Assembly: GCA_944376905.1 (NCBI GenBank)
Contig: CALWEA010000002.1
Span: forward strand, 1-48,654
Source: an uncultured Clostridia bacterium
GTDB lineage: Bacteria > Bacillota > Clostridia > Christensenellales > UBA1242
Direction: 5' to 3'
Length of the DNA: 48,654 nt
Shown: one piece after another, positions 9,594 to 18,366 of the stretch
Position numbering within the stretch: the first letter of the stretch is position 1
How the letters are laid out: each line of letters opens with the position of its first letter
Notes under the pieces: model-generated
Databases searched by the model: none
What the model was told of the DNA's origin: nothing
Seen by the model: only the letters and a program-made list of their open reading frames with translations
Program-made: the position numbers and the translations under genes

Positions 9594-9709
9594 ATAAGGA
9601 AATAGACTCAAAATTGGTTTTTTGGGTGAAAAAAGTCTTATTTTATAATACTTTCTGACGATTCACCCCCAAAAAGCTAAAAACTCAATTTTGCTTCATT
9701 TCCCCTTAT
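9594..9709 (+). repeat. Long imperfect inverted repeat (folded RNA or DNA hairpin)
   Basis: The left arm ends in GGGTGAA (9624-9630) and the right arm begins with TTCACCC (9662-9668). Outward from there TTTTT pairs with AAAAA (619-623 with 671-675, after 9000), CAAAATT with AATTTTG (9609-9615 with 9687-9693), AAAT with ATTT (9600-9603 with 9698-9701) and ATAAGG with CC..TTAT. Small bulges separate these blocks. The loop is about 31 bases. Possible roles are an attenuator, a small RNA, or a single-strand DNA structure used during transfer. Confidence 0.6.
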
Positions 9710-9715
9710 TAAAGC

Positions 9716-9740
9716 AAGTGGGATACCCACTTCTTTTTTC
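9716..9740 (+). terminator. Rho-independent terminator in the T4SS leader
   Basis: AAGTGGG (9716-9722) and CCCACTT (9726-9732) form a perfect 7-bp stem around a 3-base loop, followed by CTTTTTTC. It either ends the relaxase/T4CP/surface-protein transcript or acts as a conditional terminator ahead of the pilin operon. Confidence 0.75.
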
Positions 9741-9774
9741 AACACAAAAAATTAGAAATAGAGAGGTTAATAGA

Positions 9775-9804
9775 ATGAAAATAAAACAATTTTTTGGAGG
9801 ATAA
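9775..9804 (+). CDS. Nine-codon leader ORF upstream of the pilin gene
   Basis: ATG at 9775 follows GAGAGG (9761-9766) with an 8-base spacing and reads MKIKQFFGG then TAA. Its two glycine codons GGA GGA are the SD of the next gene (start 9811). Ribosomes finishing this short ORF would occupy or open that SD, so the arrangement suggests translational coupling. It could be chance, but the good SD supports it. Confidence 0.45.
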   Translation: MKIKQFFGG

Positions 9805-9810
9805 AAAGGT

Positions 9811-10128
9811 ATGTTTTCAATGTTAAATGCTGTAAGAAATTCAATGCTTGCAGCTATTGATTTTAATCCGGTTTTAGCACCGGTTTTGGAAGTATTAAAT
9901 GCAATACTTTGGCCAGCAATTGGTCTTGTAGGTTCTATTGGTATGATTTATTGTATAGTGCTTGGAATCAAGGTCGCGAAGGCAGACGAGGCCGGTAGTA
10001 GAGAAAAAGCAAAGAAAGATTTGATTGGAGCAATTATCGGTTTTGTAACTATCTTTGTTTTGATTGTTGCACTAAAAATTGCAATGCCAATTTTACAAGA
10101 TTGGGTTGGAACACAAATTACAACTTAA
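9811..10128 (+). CDS. VirB2/TrbC-like pilin subunit
   Basis: 105 residues with SD GGAGG ten bases before the ATG. Two hydrophobic helices (about 30-52 and 73-95) are separated by a short charged loop (VAKADEAGSREKAKKD), the layout of VirB2/TrbC-type pilin or channel subunits in Gram-positive conjugation systems. There is no long cleavable signal peptide. It is the first gene of the secretion set, followed closely by a membrane protein, a VirB6-like channel and the VirB4-like ATPase. Identification is by topology, size and context, as this family is poorly conserved in sequence. Confidence 0.75.
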   Translation: MFSMLNAVRNSMLAAIDFNPVLAPVLEVLNAILWPAIGLVGSIGMIYCIVLGIKVAKADEAGSREKAKKDLIGAIIGFVTIFVLIVALKIAMPILQDWVGTQITT

Positions 10129-10146
10129 CAAAAAAGGAGATGATTT

Positions 10147-10665
10147 ATGAGAAATAAATTGCTTATTGGAGCAGGTATATTATTGACAATATTTATTGTC
10201 TTTTTAGTCATTATTTGTGGAGCGTCAAGTGGAGGAAATAATACATTACCAGAAGATGATTTAAAGCAAATTGTATATGGTGTATCTTGTGATGTAAAGG
10301 ACGAAGAAAGTATTGATTATGATATGTCAATTCTTTTAGACGAAACTCAATTCAATGATAATATACAAAATAAAAATTACACAAAAATAAAATTTAATCA
10401 ATCACAAAATTTCGATAGTTTAGGAATTGCTTTTATGGTAAAAGCAAATGAAAATTGTAGTTTAAATTTCTCTTTAATGAAAGGCGATGAGGTTTTAAAA
10501 ACTACTAATATAAGTTTAGAAAATGGTGTTGTTCAAGATGTAAATTTAACACTTGAAAATGCGGTTAGTATAAGTGCCAATGATGAATTTTATATTAGTA
10601 TAAATCAGACCGGTGAAAGTCCATTTGTATTCGATACAATGCTATTCTTTTTAAGTGAGGAATAG
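10147..10665 (+). CDS. Small membrane-anchored protein of the T4SS operon
   Basis: 172 residues with SD AAAGGAG. One N-terminal membrane helix (about 4-25) is followed by an extracellular part rich in beta-prone Asn/Ser sequence. A cysteine sits at the end of the hydrophobic stretch (VIICGASS), but the residue before it is Ile, so a lipoprotein cleavage site is doubtful. It lies between pilin and VirB6-like genes, three bases before the latter, so it is probably a surface-exposed component of the mating machine. I do not recognise a family. Confidence 0.7.
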   Translation: MRNKLLIGAGILLTIFIVFLVIICGASSGGNNTLPEDDLKQIVYGVSCDVKDEESIDYDMSILLDETQFNDNIQNKNYTKIKFNQSQNFDSLGIAFMVKANENCSLNFSLMKGDEVLKTTNISLENGVVQDVNLTLENAVSISANDEFYISINQTGESPFVFDTMLFFLSEE

Positions 10666-10668
10666 TCT

Positions 10669-12072
10669 ATGGATTGGTTAACAAATTGGATATTTGATTT
10701 GCTATATAGCTTTCAAAAAACTATTTGTTATATCATAGATTTTATAAGAGAAATATTTTACACATTAGCGGGAATAGACACTGTTAACATTAATGGTGAA
10801 CAAACAGATTTACTATCTCATTTTATTTTATCTAACACAGTCAAGACAACTTTCTTTTATATATTCTTAATTGCAATAATCTTGTTAGTTGTATTTGTAA
10901 TTATTGCCATAATCAGAAGCGAATATGCGTATGGTGATAACAAAAAAAGTAAAGGACAAATACTAGCAAAATCTTTTCAAAGCTTTGCAATATTTTTAAT
11001 GGTTCCATTTATTTTGATTGCAGGAATTACTTTAACAAATGTTGTTATGGGGGCAATAAATCAAAGTATGAACCCTTATATATTAGAAGCCGGAGGACAA
11101 GCAAGTTTAGGTGGGCAGATACTTGTTACAAGTGGTCAGTTTGCTTATATTGGTGACCCCGGTAGCAGAGTAGAAATAGAGAGATTATTCTTAACAGGTC
11201 AGTTAGATTATTTTGACATGAGTGTAGTTAGTCAATATTACAACATAAGAGATATTGATTTTCTAGTAGGTATTTTAGGTTCTATCGTAATAATGGTTAT
11301 GTTTGTTATGAGTGCAGTAACCTTTATTCAAAGAATATTTGACATAGTTCTTTTGTTTATAATTTCGCCAATTAGTGTTAGCACTATTCCGGTTGATGAT
11401 GGAAATAGATTTAGAATTTGGAAGGAAATGACAATAGCAAAAGTTTTAGGAGCTTATGGAATTATACTTTCAATGAATTTGTTTTTTATCATTATTCCGC
11501 AAGTTCAGCAAATAACATTTTTCACTGATAGTTTTAAAAATGGAATTGTAAAAATTCTGTTCTTAATAGGTGGAGCATTTGCAGTAACAAAAGCAAATAT
11601 TGTTATAGCTCAATTAACAGGTAGTGAAGCCGGTGGTCATGAAACGCAACAACTACTTGCAAATATGAGAACAGGTGGAAATATTGCAAGAGCAACTATG
11701 GCGACAGGAGCAACAATTGGTGGAGCAATACTTGGAGGGAAAAGATTTGTTGATACAAAGAAATCTACTCGTTCATCTATTACAGGTTTAAAATCTTCAT
11801 TTGCAGCGGCACCAAGTAAATCATACTTAAATAAAAATAACGAACCAAGCAAACTTGCAAAATATGGTGGTATGCCAACTCGTATAGCGACTATGCCAAT
11901 AGGAATGATAAAAGACTTAGCAACAGGTGGAATTGTTGGAATGACAAAGAATATAATTCCAAGAGCAAAAAATATTGTTAAAGGCGATAGTATAGTAAAT
12001 CATGCACAAGGAAAATCAATTCTATTAAAGGAGCAAGAAAATGCGAATAATACCGAAGAACACAAAGGTTAA
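10669..12072 (+). CDS. VirB6/TrbL-like membrane channel component
   Basis: 467 residues with SD GTGAGGAA. Multiple membrane helices (about 55-82, 100-128, 193-218, 223-238, 255-280, 288-305) are followed by a Gly/Ala/Thr-rich, basic cytoplasmic C-terminus (about 320-467). This topology and the location before the VirB4-like ATPase mark it as the VirB6/TrbL-type polytopic channel protein. Its last 32 bases overlap the start of the VirB4 gene in another frame. Confidence 0.8.
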   Translation: MDWLTNWIFDLLYSFQKTICYIIDFIREIFYTLAGIDTVNINGEQTDLLSHFILSNTVKTTFFYIFLIAIILLVVFVIIAIIRSEYAYGDNKKSKGQILAKSFQSFAIFLMVPFILIAGITLTNVVMGAINQSMNPYILEAGGQASLGGQILVTSGQFAYIGDPGSRVEIERLFLTGQLDYFDMSVVSQYYNIRDIDFLVGILGSIVIMVMFVMSAVTFIQRIFDIVLLFIISPISVSTIPVDDGNRFRIWKEMTIAKVLGAYGIILSMNLFFIIIPQVQQITFFTDSFKNGIVKILFLIGGAFAVTKANIVIAQLTGSEAGGHETQQLLANMRTGGNIARATMATGATIGGAILGGKRFVDTKKSTRSSITGLKSSFAAAPSKSYLNKNNEPSKLAKYGGMPTRIATMPIGMIKDLATGGIVGMTKNIIPRAKNIVKGDSIVNHAQGKSILLKEQENANNTEEHKG

Positions 12073-14674
12073 GTTGCAGTTTTATAAAGGCATAGGTATC
12101 TATGATGTCATTTTGGCGATAGTGGCCCTTGCCTTTATTGCTCTGATAGTTACAAGTAATTTGCCAAGCAAATATATAATTGCAATGATAGTTTTAATTG
12201 TTGTTGCACCAATGTATATTCCAATCGGAGATATAAAACTATATCAAGCATTAGGTTATGCAATTAAATTTGGTGTAGCAAAAAAATCATTTTATAAAAA
12301 CAAAAATGGGAATTCACACATAAGCACAATTATTCCATACGCAAGTATAAATGATAATTGCATAAATCAAAAAGACGGAACATTTACAGGTGTAATTGAA
12401 ATTAAGCCAATTGAATTTAATATGTTATCAGAGAACAAACAAAACTTTTTGATTGATGGAATAATTTCTAATACATTAAAAAATGTTGGTATCTTTCAAG
12501 AGTATGATTTAATAAAACTAGAAAAACCAATTATATTTGATAACTATCTAAAAAATGAACTTAATCGTATTCAAAAATTGATAGCAGAAAATGAGAATAA
12601 AAATCTCACAGAAGATGAGTTTAGAAAAAGAGTTGAGATTATAGAAGATAGAATGAACCTTATTGATAGTCTCAACACAAACGAAAAAATATATGCAAGC
12701 GCATACTATGTTGCTTTGCATGATATATCAAAACAAAGTCTTGAAAACTCATTAGAGATTATTGAACAAACATTAAACAATGGTAGTTTAGAAGCAAAAA
12801 GATTAAATGATAAAGAACTTGCAATATTCTTAAAATATTCTTATGACAAAGAGTTTGATGAACGAGAATTTGATAACTTTAAGAAAAGTGAATATCTACA
12901 AAACATTTATCCAGAAAGTGTTCAGTTTAAAACATTATCAACAAAACAAAATGGTAAAATCTTAACTCATTTTGTGATAACAGATTTTCCTTTGAAAGTT
13001 GAAAATGCGTGGGGACAACAATTGTTTGATATTCCAAACACAAAAGTTGTTATGAAATGTAAGCCGGTAGAGAAGTATAAAGCAATCAAAAGAATTGATA
13101 ACGCTATAAATGAAATCTTATCACAAAATACTTTGGGAAAAGCAAGTTCTCAAATTGATAGACAAACTCATCTTGAAAGTTTGCAAATTTTACTTGAAGG
13201 ATTACAAAACGATAATGAAGTATTTTTCGACACAACACTTATGATTACAAGTTATGATAGTGATAAAAATGTCGAAAACAAAAAATATGTAAGAAGAAAA
13301 TTAAGAGAGTTAGGTTTTAAGTTTAGTGAAATGTTTGGCAGGCAAATAGAAAGTTATTTCTCATCTAACATAAATAACTATAATAAAACAAATATTTCAA
13401 GAGGTTTTAACTCATCTATAATTGCTTCTTGTTTTCCTTTTGTAAGTAATGCAATTCTCGATGATAATGGACTTTTGATAGGTGAGAACCAATTGCCAAC
13501 ATTTGTGGACTTTTTTAGACGAGATGAAGAAAGAGTTAACTCTAATACAGTTATTATTGGTAAACCCGGTTCAGGTAAATCTTATGCAACAAAAATGCTA
13601 TTAGCAGAACTTGCTAGCGACAATGCAAAGATATTTATTTTGGATCCAGAAAACGAATACACCAATTTAACAAAGAACTTATATGGAAAAGTATTAGATG
13701 TGTCTAGTGCAAAAGAAGGAAGAATAAATCCATTTCATATCATTGTTAGTTTAGATGATGAAAATAGCGATGGAACAAACAATTCTTTTTACTCTCATCT
13801 ACAATTTTTAGAAGAATTTTTTAGGTTAATATTACAAGGTATAAATAGTGATAGTTTGGAGCTTTTAAACAAAACTATTGTTGATGTATATGCCAAAAAG
13901 AACATAAATGCAAATACAGACTTAACAAAACTAAGTGCAAAAGATTATCCTACATTTCAAGATTTAGGCGATGAAATTGATAGAAGAATGAAGAACGAGA
14001 AAGACGAATACAACTTGTCTTGTTATAAAGTTTTATCAAATTATATTTCTAAATTTAAGAAAGGTGGAAGAAATAGCGCACTTTGGAATGGACCAACGAC
14101 ATTTGCACCACAAGAAAATTTTGTTTGTTTTAATTTTCAAAAATTACTTGCAAACAAAAATAATGTTATAGGAAACGCACAAATGCTTTTGGTTCTTAAA
14201 TGGCTTGATAATGAAGTCATAAAAAATAGAGATTACAATATGCTTTACAATGCTAACAGAAAAATAATCATAGCAATAGATGAAGCACATGTATTTATTG
14301 ATGAGAAATTTCCTATTGCTCTTGATTTTATGTATCAATTAGCAAAACGAATAAGAAAGTATAATGGTATGCAGATTGTAATTACACAAAATTTAAAAGA
14401 TTTTGTTGGAAGTCCAGAAATAGCAAGAAAATCTAGTGCAATTATAAATGTTAGTCAATATTCATTTATTTTTTCACTCTCGCCAAATGATATGACGGAC
14501 CTTTGCACGTTGTATGAAAAAGCAGGACAGATTAATGAAAATGAAACTGACAACATAGTTAACTTGCCAAGAGGAAGTGCTTTCTTGATAAGCGGACCAG
14601 CAAATAGAACAAATATTAGGATAGTGGCAACACCACTTGTAAAACAAATTTTTGAAAATAAGGAGAATAGTTAA
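12041..14674 (+). CDS. VirB4-like conjugation ATPase with VirB3/PrgI-like N-terminus
   Basis: 877 residues. The ATG is inside the previous gene but has a clear SD (AAAGGAGC), so the overlap is real. The first ~85 residues carry two close membrane helices (about 20-37 and 45-62), like a fused VirB3/PrgI-type subunit. The ATPase core has Walker A GKPGSGKSYATK (about 507-518) and Walker B IIIAIDEAH (about 741-749), with a conserved late motif ITQNLKDF. It energises pilus or channel assembly at the inner face of the membrane and works with the VirD4-like protein. No separate VirB3 gene is present, which fits a fusion. Confidence 0.93.
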   Translation: MRIIPKNTKVKLQFYKGIGIYDVILAIVALAFIALIVTSNLPSKYIIAMIVLIVVAPMYIPIGDIKLYQALGYAIKFGVAKKSFYKNKNGNSHISTIIPYASINDNCINQKDGTFTGVIEIKPIEFNMLSENKQNFLIDGIISNTLKNVGIFQEYDLIKLEKPIIFDNYLKNELNRIQKLIAENENKNLTEDEFRKRVEIIEDRMNLIDSLNTNEKIYASAYYVALHDISKQSLENSLEIIEQTLNNGSLEAKRLNDKELAIFLKYSYDKEFDEREFDNFKKSEYLQNIYPESVQFKTLSTKQNGKILTHFVITDFPLKVENAWGQQLFDIPNTKVVMKCKPVEKYKAIKRIDNAINEILSQNTLGKASSQIDRQTHLESLQILLEGLQNDNEVFFDTTLMITSYDSDKNVENKKYVRRKLRELGFKFSEMFGRQIESYFSSNINNYNKTNISRGFNSSIIASCFPFVSNAILDDNGLLIGENQLPTFVDFFRRDEERVNSNTVIIGKPGSGKSYATKMLLAELASDNAKIFILDPENEYTNLTKNLYGKVLDVSSAKEGRINPFHIIVSLDDENSDGTNNSFYSHLQFLEEFFRLILQGINSDSLELLNKTIVDVYAKKNINANTDLTKLSAKDYPTFQDLGDEIDRRMKNEKDEYNLSCYKVLSNYISKFKKGGRNSALWNGPTTFAPQENFVCFNFQKLLANKNNVIGNAQMLLVLKWLDNEVIKNRDYNMLYNANRKIIIAIDEAHVFIDEKFPIALDFMYQLAKRIRKYNGMQIVITQNLKDFVGSPEIARKSSAIINVSQYSFIFSLSPNDMTDLCTLYEKAGQINENETDNIVNLPRGSAFLISGPANRTNIRIVATPLVKQIFENKENS

Positions 14675-15678
14675 TGGATAAATTAATAACATTAGAAGAT
14701 TTAACAAAGGCAGTTCAAAATAATTATTCAAGGTTAATTAAAGAAGGACAAGTTAAATCTATTTTAAGAAATATTGGAGTTTTCGTTGACCAAACTGTTG
14801 ATAATAGCATTTTAATCTTGTTGCAAAATCCAGATGCGACATGTGTTAAAAGATTAACAGAATGGAATTACTACAAACGAAATATTAAAAAAGATGAAAA
14901 AGCAATTAAAATTATTTCTCATCACATTTATTCAAATAATCTTGGATTTAAAGAAGAAAATGGGAAAATTTACACTGACGGAACAGAAAAACTAAAAGTT
15001 GAAGTCGGATATTTGTTTGATATAGCTCAAACTGTTGGTAAAAATTATGAGTATCTAAATACAAACAAAGAAACAATTGCAAAGTATTTTGATTGCACTA
15101 AAAAAGCACTTGAATACACAGCAAAGGGTTATAAATTTATTTATGATGATTGTGAAGCAAATTATCAAATAGATAATGAAAAGAAAGAAATTCATATTAA
15201 AGATGGAATGACATTAGACGAAACAATAAACACTTTAATTAAAGCTGTTTCTATTGTGGCTTTAAATTCTAGGCATTATGATGGACTTAAAAAAGAAAAT
15301 CTTGAAAATATAGATGATGTTGAATTGTGTGGAACAATTTATGCAGTTAATTCAAGATTAGGGCTTGATTTACCAGAATTTGATTTTTCAGCATTAGAAA
15401 ATTTAAGTGATGAACAGTTGGAGGATTTTAAAGGCAATTTGCAAAAAATACGTTCTGTTTCAAAACAACTTATTGCGAATGTAGAAAGCAATATTGAATA
15501 CACAATTAGGAACTTACACAAAACTCAAAATCAAGAAACAAAACAAGAAGATACAAAAGAACAAAGTCAAAAAGAAGTGGAATCAACAAATAAAGAAAAT
15601 GTAGAAGCAAGTGATAGGCCAAAGGCAAAAAGAACAACTAGAACTAAATCGAAACAAAATACAAGCGAGGTGGAATAG
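14674..15678 (+). CDS. ArdC/LtrC-like protein lacking the protease motif
   Basis: 334 residues with SD AAGGAGA, start overlapping the VirB4 stop by one base. Residues about 40-90 (NSILILLQNPDATCVKRL, then EWNYYKRNIKKDEKAIKII) match the ArdC N-terminal single-strand DNA-binding domain, whose usual form is N-Q-x-L-I-L-x-Q-x-P-D-A-T...W...G-R-x-V-K-x-G-E-K. A counterpart of the zincin domain follows (to LGLDLPEF, about 245), but no HExxH is present. The C-terminal 60 residues are low-complexity Glu/Lys/Gln/Thr ending in basic residues. ArdC proteins protect entering single-stranded DNA from restriction; here only the DNA-binding function seems kept. Confidence 0.7.
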   Translation: MDKLITLEDLTKAVQNNYSRLIKEGQVKSILRNIGVFVDQTVDNSILILLQNPDATCVKRLTEWNYYKRNIKKDEKAIKIISHHIYSNNLGFKEENGKIYTDGTEKLKVEVGYLFDIAQTVGKNYEYLNTNKETIAKYFDCTKKALEYTAKGYKFIYDDCEANYQIDNEKKEIHIKDGMTLDETINTLIKAVSIVALNSRHYDGLKKENLENIDDVELCGTIYAVNSRLGLDLPEFDFSALENLSDEQLEDFKGNLQKIRSVSKQLIANVESNIEYTIRNLHKTQNQETKQEDTKEQSQKEVESTNKENVEASDRPKAKRTTRTKSKQNTSEVE

Positions 15679-15679
15679 T

Positions 15680-15937
15680 ATGTTAAATATCGGAGGCGAA
15701 CTTGCTTTTATTTTGCAAGATATTGATTATGCATCAAAACAAGACTTATTGACTAAACTTCGAGCAATAAGAGAAGATTTAAAAAACTATGATGAAGAAC
15801 AAAAGAAAATTATTAAACCTATACTTGCTGTATCAATTCAACAAGCTTTTTATTCAAGTAATTGGGAACTTATGAATTATAAAAGTTTTTGTGATTTTAG
15901 GAGGAGATGTAATGGACAAGGTCAAAGTGTTAATTAA
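15680..15937 (+). CDS. Small hypothetical ICE protein
   Basis: 85 residues. An upstream in-frame ATG exists at 15,611, but the ATG at 15,680 is preferred because GAGGTGG lies nine bases before it and the preceding gene ends at 15,678. The protein is mostly helical (LLTKLRAIREDLKNYDEEQ) and ends inside the start region of the next gene. No family is recognised; position in the accessory block suggests a plasmid-type small protein. Confidence 0.65.
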   Translation: MLNIGGELAFILQDIDYASKQDLLTKLRAIREDLKNYDEEQKKIIKPILAVSIQQAFYSSNWELMNYKSFCDFRRRCNGQGQSVN

Positions 15938-16331
15938 AAAACCCGGACAAGAACCTTATGTTGAAGAAGTCGAAAATAAGTTGGAAACATTTCAAGAAAT
16001 CGTTGGAGGCTATATAGAATGTGTAGAATTTCCGGGACTTGAAAATGTAGATTTGTTTGTTAACGAGGAAGGCAAATTAAATAATCTTGAAGGAAACTTT
16101 TGGTTGCCAGAATATGAAGATTGTGTTGTCGGAACTTGTTATATGGTGGGATTTGACCCAGAAGAAGGTGAAAGTGTTGATATACCTGAAAAGGCAATTG
16201 AATTTTGCAAAAAATATATCAAAACTTTTGAAATTCCGGTTGGGTTAGACTTATATAAAGATTTCTACATTTTGGAACCATTTATGAAAAATCAATACAA
16301 AAAATACAAGAAACAAATGGCGGAGATGTAA
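15912..16331 (+). CDS. DUF3846-like protein
   Basis: 139 residues. The start at 15,912 (MDKVKVLIKKPGQEPYVEEV) is chosen over GTG 15,891 because AGGAGGAG stands just before it. The N-terminal pattern (KVLIKKPGQEP...IEN.LE..QEIVGGYIE) followed by a short acidic segment and a final NEEGKLNNLE is that of DUF3846-type proteins frequent in Firmicutes mobile elements. Biochemical role is unknown. It overlaps the preceding gene by 26 bases. Confidence 0.7.
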   Translation: MDKVKVLIKKPGQEPYVEEVENKLETFQEIVGGYIECVEFPGLENVDLFVNEEGKLNNLEGNFWLPEYEDCVVGTCYMVGFDPEEGESVDIPEKAIEFCKKYIKTFEIPVGLDLYKDFYILEPFMKNQYKKYKKQMAEM

Positions 16332-16332
16332 T

Positions 16333-16917
16333 ATGGAAATAAAAAGAAAAGGTTTGACATTGCGAATTTTTGAAGATGATATTGAGGACCCAAGAGAATA
16401 TTACAAAGATACAAATGTTACGACTATGGTTTGTTTTCATAGAAGATACTCGTTAGGAGACAAACACGATTTTCAGTCATGGGAAGATTTTAACGAATGG
16501 TATAACAAAAATAAAGATAAAGTGGCATGTATTTTGCCACTTTATCTACTAGACCATTCTGGACTTACCATATCAACACACGATTTTCAAGACCCTTGGG
16601 ATAGTGGGAAAGTTGGATATGCTTATATATTGAAAGAAACATTAAGACAACATAATATGGCAGAAGATATAGGTAGTTATGATGTTTGTAGGACTATGAT
16701 TGAAACCGAAGTTGAAGAATATGATAATTGGTTAAGTGGTTGCCCACAATATTATGGATTTGAAATAACAGATGAAAACGATGAAAATATAGAGTGTATG
16801 GGCGTTTTTGAATTGACATCTATGAAAGAAATGTTTGATGAAATGAAAGAACGAAGTGAACATAAATACGATTTTCTATTTGATGAAATGTTAAAGAAAC
16901 AAGAAAATTATATGTGA
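16333..16917 (+). CDS. Conserved phage/plasmid-type protein, function unknown
   Basis: 194 residues with SD GGCGGAGA. Recognisable conserved stretches are FHRRYSLGDKHDF (about 35-47), ILPLYLLDHSGLTIST (about 67-82) and DPWDSGKVGYAYI (about 86-98). I know this pattern from uncharacterised proteins of Firmicutes phages and conjugative elements. Acidic C-terminal half; soluble. One base separates it from the DUF3846-like gene, so both belong to the same operon. Confidence 0.7.
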   Translation: MEIKRKGLTLRIFEDDIEDPREYYKDTNVTTMVCFHRRYSLGDKHDFQSWEDFNEWYNKNKDKVACILPLYLLDHSGLTISTHDFQDPWDSGKVGYAYILKETLRQHNMAEDIGSYDVCRTMIETEVEEYDNWLSGCPQYYGFEITDENDENIECMGVFELTSMKEMFDEMKERSEHKYDFLFDEMLKKQENYM

Positions 16918-16926
16918 GGTCATATT

Positions 16927-17826
16927 ATGGGAAAGACAAAATCCATAATGTCTTGGGGACAACTCATTCTTTTGTTTGGTGTATTTTGTTTGTTTATATA
17001 TGCTTTTACTCAAAGAGTAACATTTGAGAAATTGGAACCAACTATTGCAGTTGAAGGATTTGAATTTAGTGGAAATACAATAACAAAATATTCTGGTAGT
17101 GATGAAGTTGTTGAAATACCATTTTCTTATTCTTATGGAGAAACAACAAATTTTAGTGGAAGTATAACATTTAATAATAGAAGTGAAGCTTTTGATTTTT
17201 TACAAGAACATTATACTACCGGGGCCGATGGATATTATGATTTCTATAATCAAATTTATTCTCAACAATATCCTTGGAAATACGATTATTCAATAGATAA
17301 ACCTAGTTTTGTTGAAGGTAGGGATATTCAAATAACATCAATTTCACGAGAAGCTTTTGAAGGCAATAAACAAATAAAGAAAATTATATTACCAAGTTCA
17401 ATTGAAAGAATAGAACTATTTGCATTTAGAGATTGTTTAAATTTAGAAGAAATAGAATTTAGCGAAGGACTTAAAGTGATTGGTGACAGTTCATTTTGGG
17501 GAACTAATATAAAAAAATTAGTTTTACCAAGCACTGTTGAACAAATTGACCCTTACGCTTTTTTTAATTGTAAAAACCTTGAAACGGTAGTTCTATCTAC
17601 AAGTTTAACCAAAATGACATTAGGCACATTCAATGGGTGCGATAATTTAAAAACAGTAACATTTTTATCAAAAAATCAAGTAGTTGCAAGTTCTACAACA
17701 GCATATCAACCATTTTCAAGATGTCCAAATTTAGAAAGTATTTATGTATATAGTGATTTATTAAATTATTATCAAACCACTGAGCCATGGAATTTATATC
17801 AAGACAAATATAAAAGTTTAATTTAG
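16927..17826 (+). CDS. Membrane-anchored leucine-rich repeat (BspA-type) protein
   Basis: 299 residues with SD GTGAGGT. An N-terminal membrane helix (about 10-28) is followed by an extracellular domain. From about 125 to 280 there are BspA-like LRR_5 repeats of 22-23 residues with the pattern I..I...AF.....L..I.LP.S...I (for example LPSSIERIELFAF and LPSTVEQIDPYAF). Such repeats usually mediate binding to host or partner surfaces. It is the second exported, repeat-bearing protein of the element after the Ig-repeat protein. Confidence 0.8.
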   Translation: MGKTKSIMSWGQLILLFGVFCLFIYAFTQRVTFEKLEPTIAVEGFEFSGNTITKYSGSDEVVEIPFSYSYGETTNFSGSITFNNRSEAFDFLQEHYTTGADGYYDFYNQIYSQQYPWKYDYSIDKPSFVEGRDIQITSISREAFEGNKQIKKIILPSSIERIELFAFRDCLNLEEIEFSEGLKVIGDSSFWGTNIKKLVLPSTVEQIDPYAFFNCKNLETVVLSTSLTKMTLGTFNGCDNLKTVTFLSKNQVVASSTTAYQPFSRCPNLESIYVYSDLLNYYQTTEPWNLYQDKYKSLI

Positions 17827-17835
17827 GAGGAATAA

Positions 17836-18357
17836 ATGTCAACAAGAAGCTTGATTTGTAAACAAATAGATAAAGATAAATACAAAGCAATTTATTGTCA
17901 TAGTGACGGATATTTGACTTATAACGGTGCAATGCTTATCGATTATTATAATGATGAGAAAAAGCTAGATGAACTGTTAAATTTAGGAAATATATCTTGT
18001 TTATGTGAAAAAGTTAACCCAGATCCAAATAGACCACATTTATTTGATTATGATAAAAGACAAGATGATGTGGTAGTTGCTTATGGACGAGATAGAGGTG
18101 AAAAAGACCAAGAAGCGCGTATTTGCACATTAGAACAATTAAGAAATTGGGATTGGATTGAATATATTTATATCTTTAATGAAAACAAAGAATGGGAATA
18201 TGCGAATTATCCATTTGATGATTTTGAGAAAGTTGTAGATGGTTTAGCAAAGGAATACAAAAGATTAGGAATAAAAAGGCCAAAAGATTTTTATGGGTTT
18301 TGGACTGATACAGCATTAAAAGAAGAAAAGAAAAAACAATCACAAGAGGAAATGTAG
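17836..18357 (+). CDS. Conserved phage/ICE protein with MSTRS...YCHSDGY motif
   Basis: 173 residues with SD TAGGAGG. The start MSTRSLICKQ and the stretch IYCHSDGYLTYNGAML (about 19-34), then LLNLGNISCL, are the hallmark of a family found in many phages and mobile elements; its function is not known to me. Soluble and acidic. Part of the tightly spaced accessory operon. Confidence 0.7.
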   Translation: MSTRSLICKQIDKDKYKAIYCHSDGYLTYNGAMLIDYYNDEKKLDELLNLGNISCLCEKVNPDPNRPHLFDYDKRQDDVVVAYGRDRGEKDQEARICTLEQLRNWDWIEYIYIFNENKEWEYANYPFDDFEKVVDGLAKEYKRLGIKRPKDFYGFWTDTALKEEKKKQSQEEM

Positions 18358-18366
18358 GAGGGGAAA

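Larger units (their letters stand above)
9564..9810. other. Structured leader between surface-protein gene and T4SS genes
   Basis: This 247-base gap holds three ordered elements: a long imperfect inverted repeat (9594-9709), a short strong terminator (9716-9740) and a nine-codon ORF with its own SD (9775-9804) whose end overlaps the SD of the pilin gene. Together they look like a transcription- or translation-attenuation leader for the secretion operon. Confidence 0.6.
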
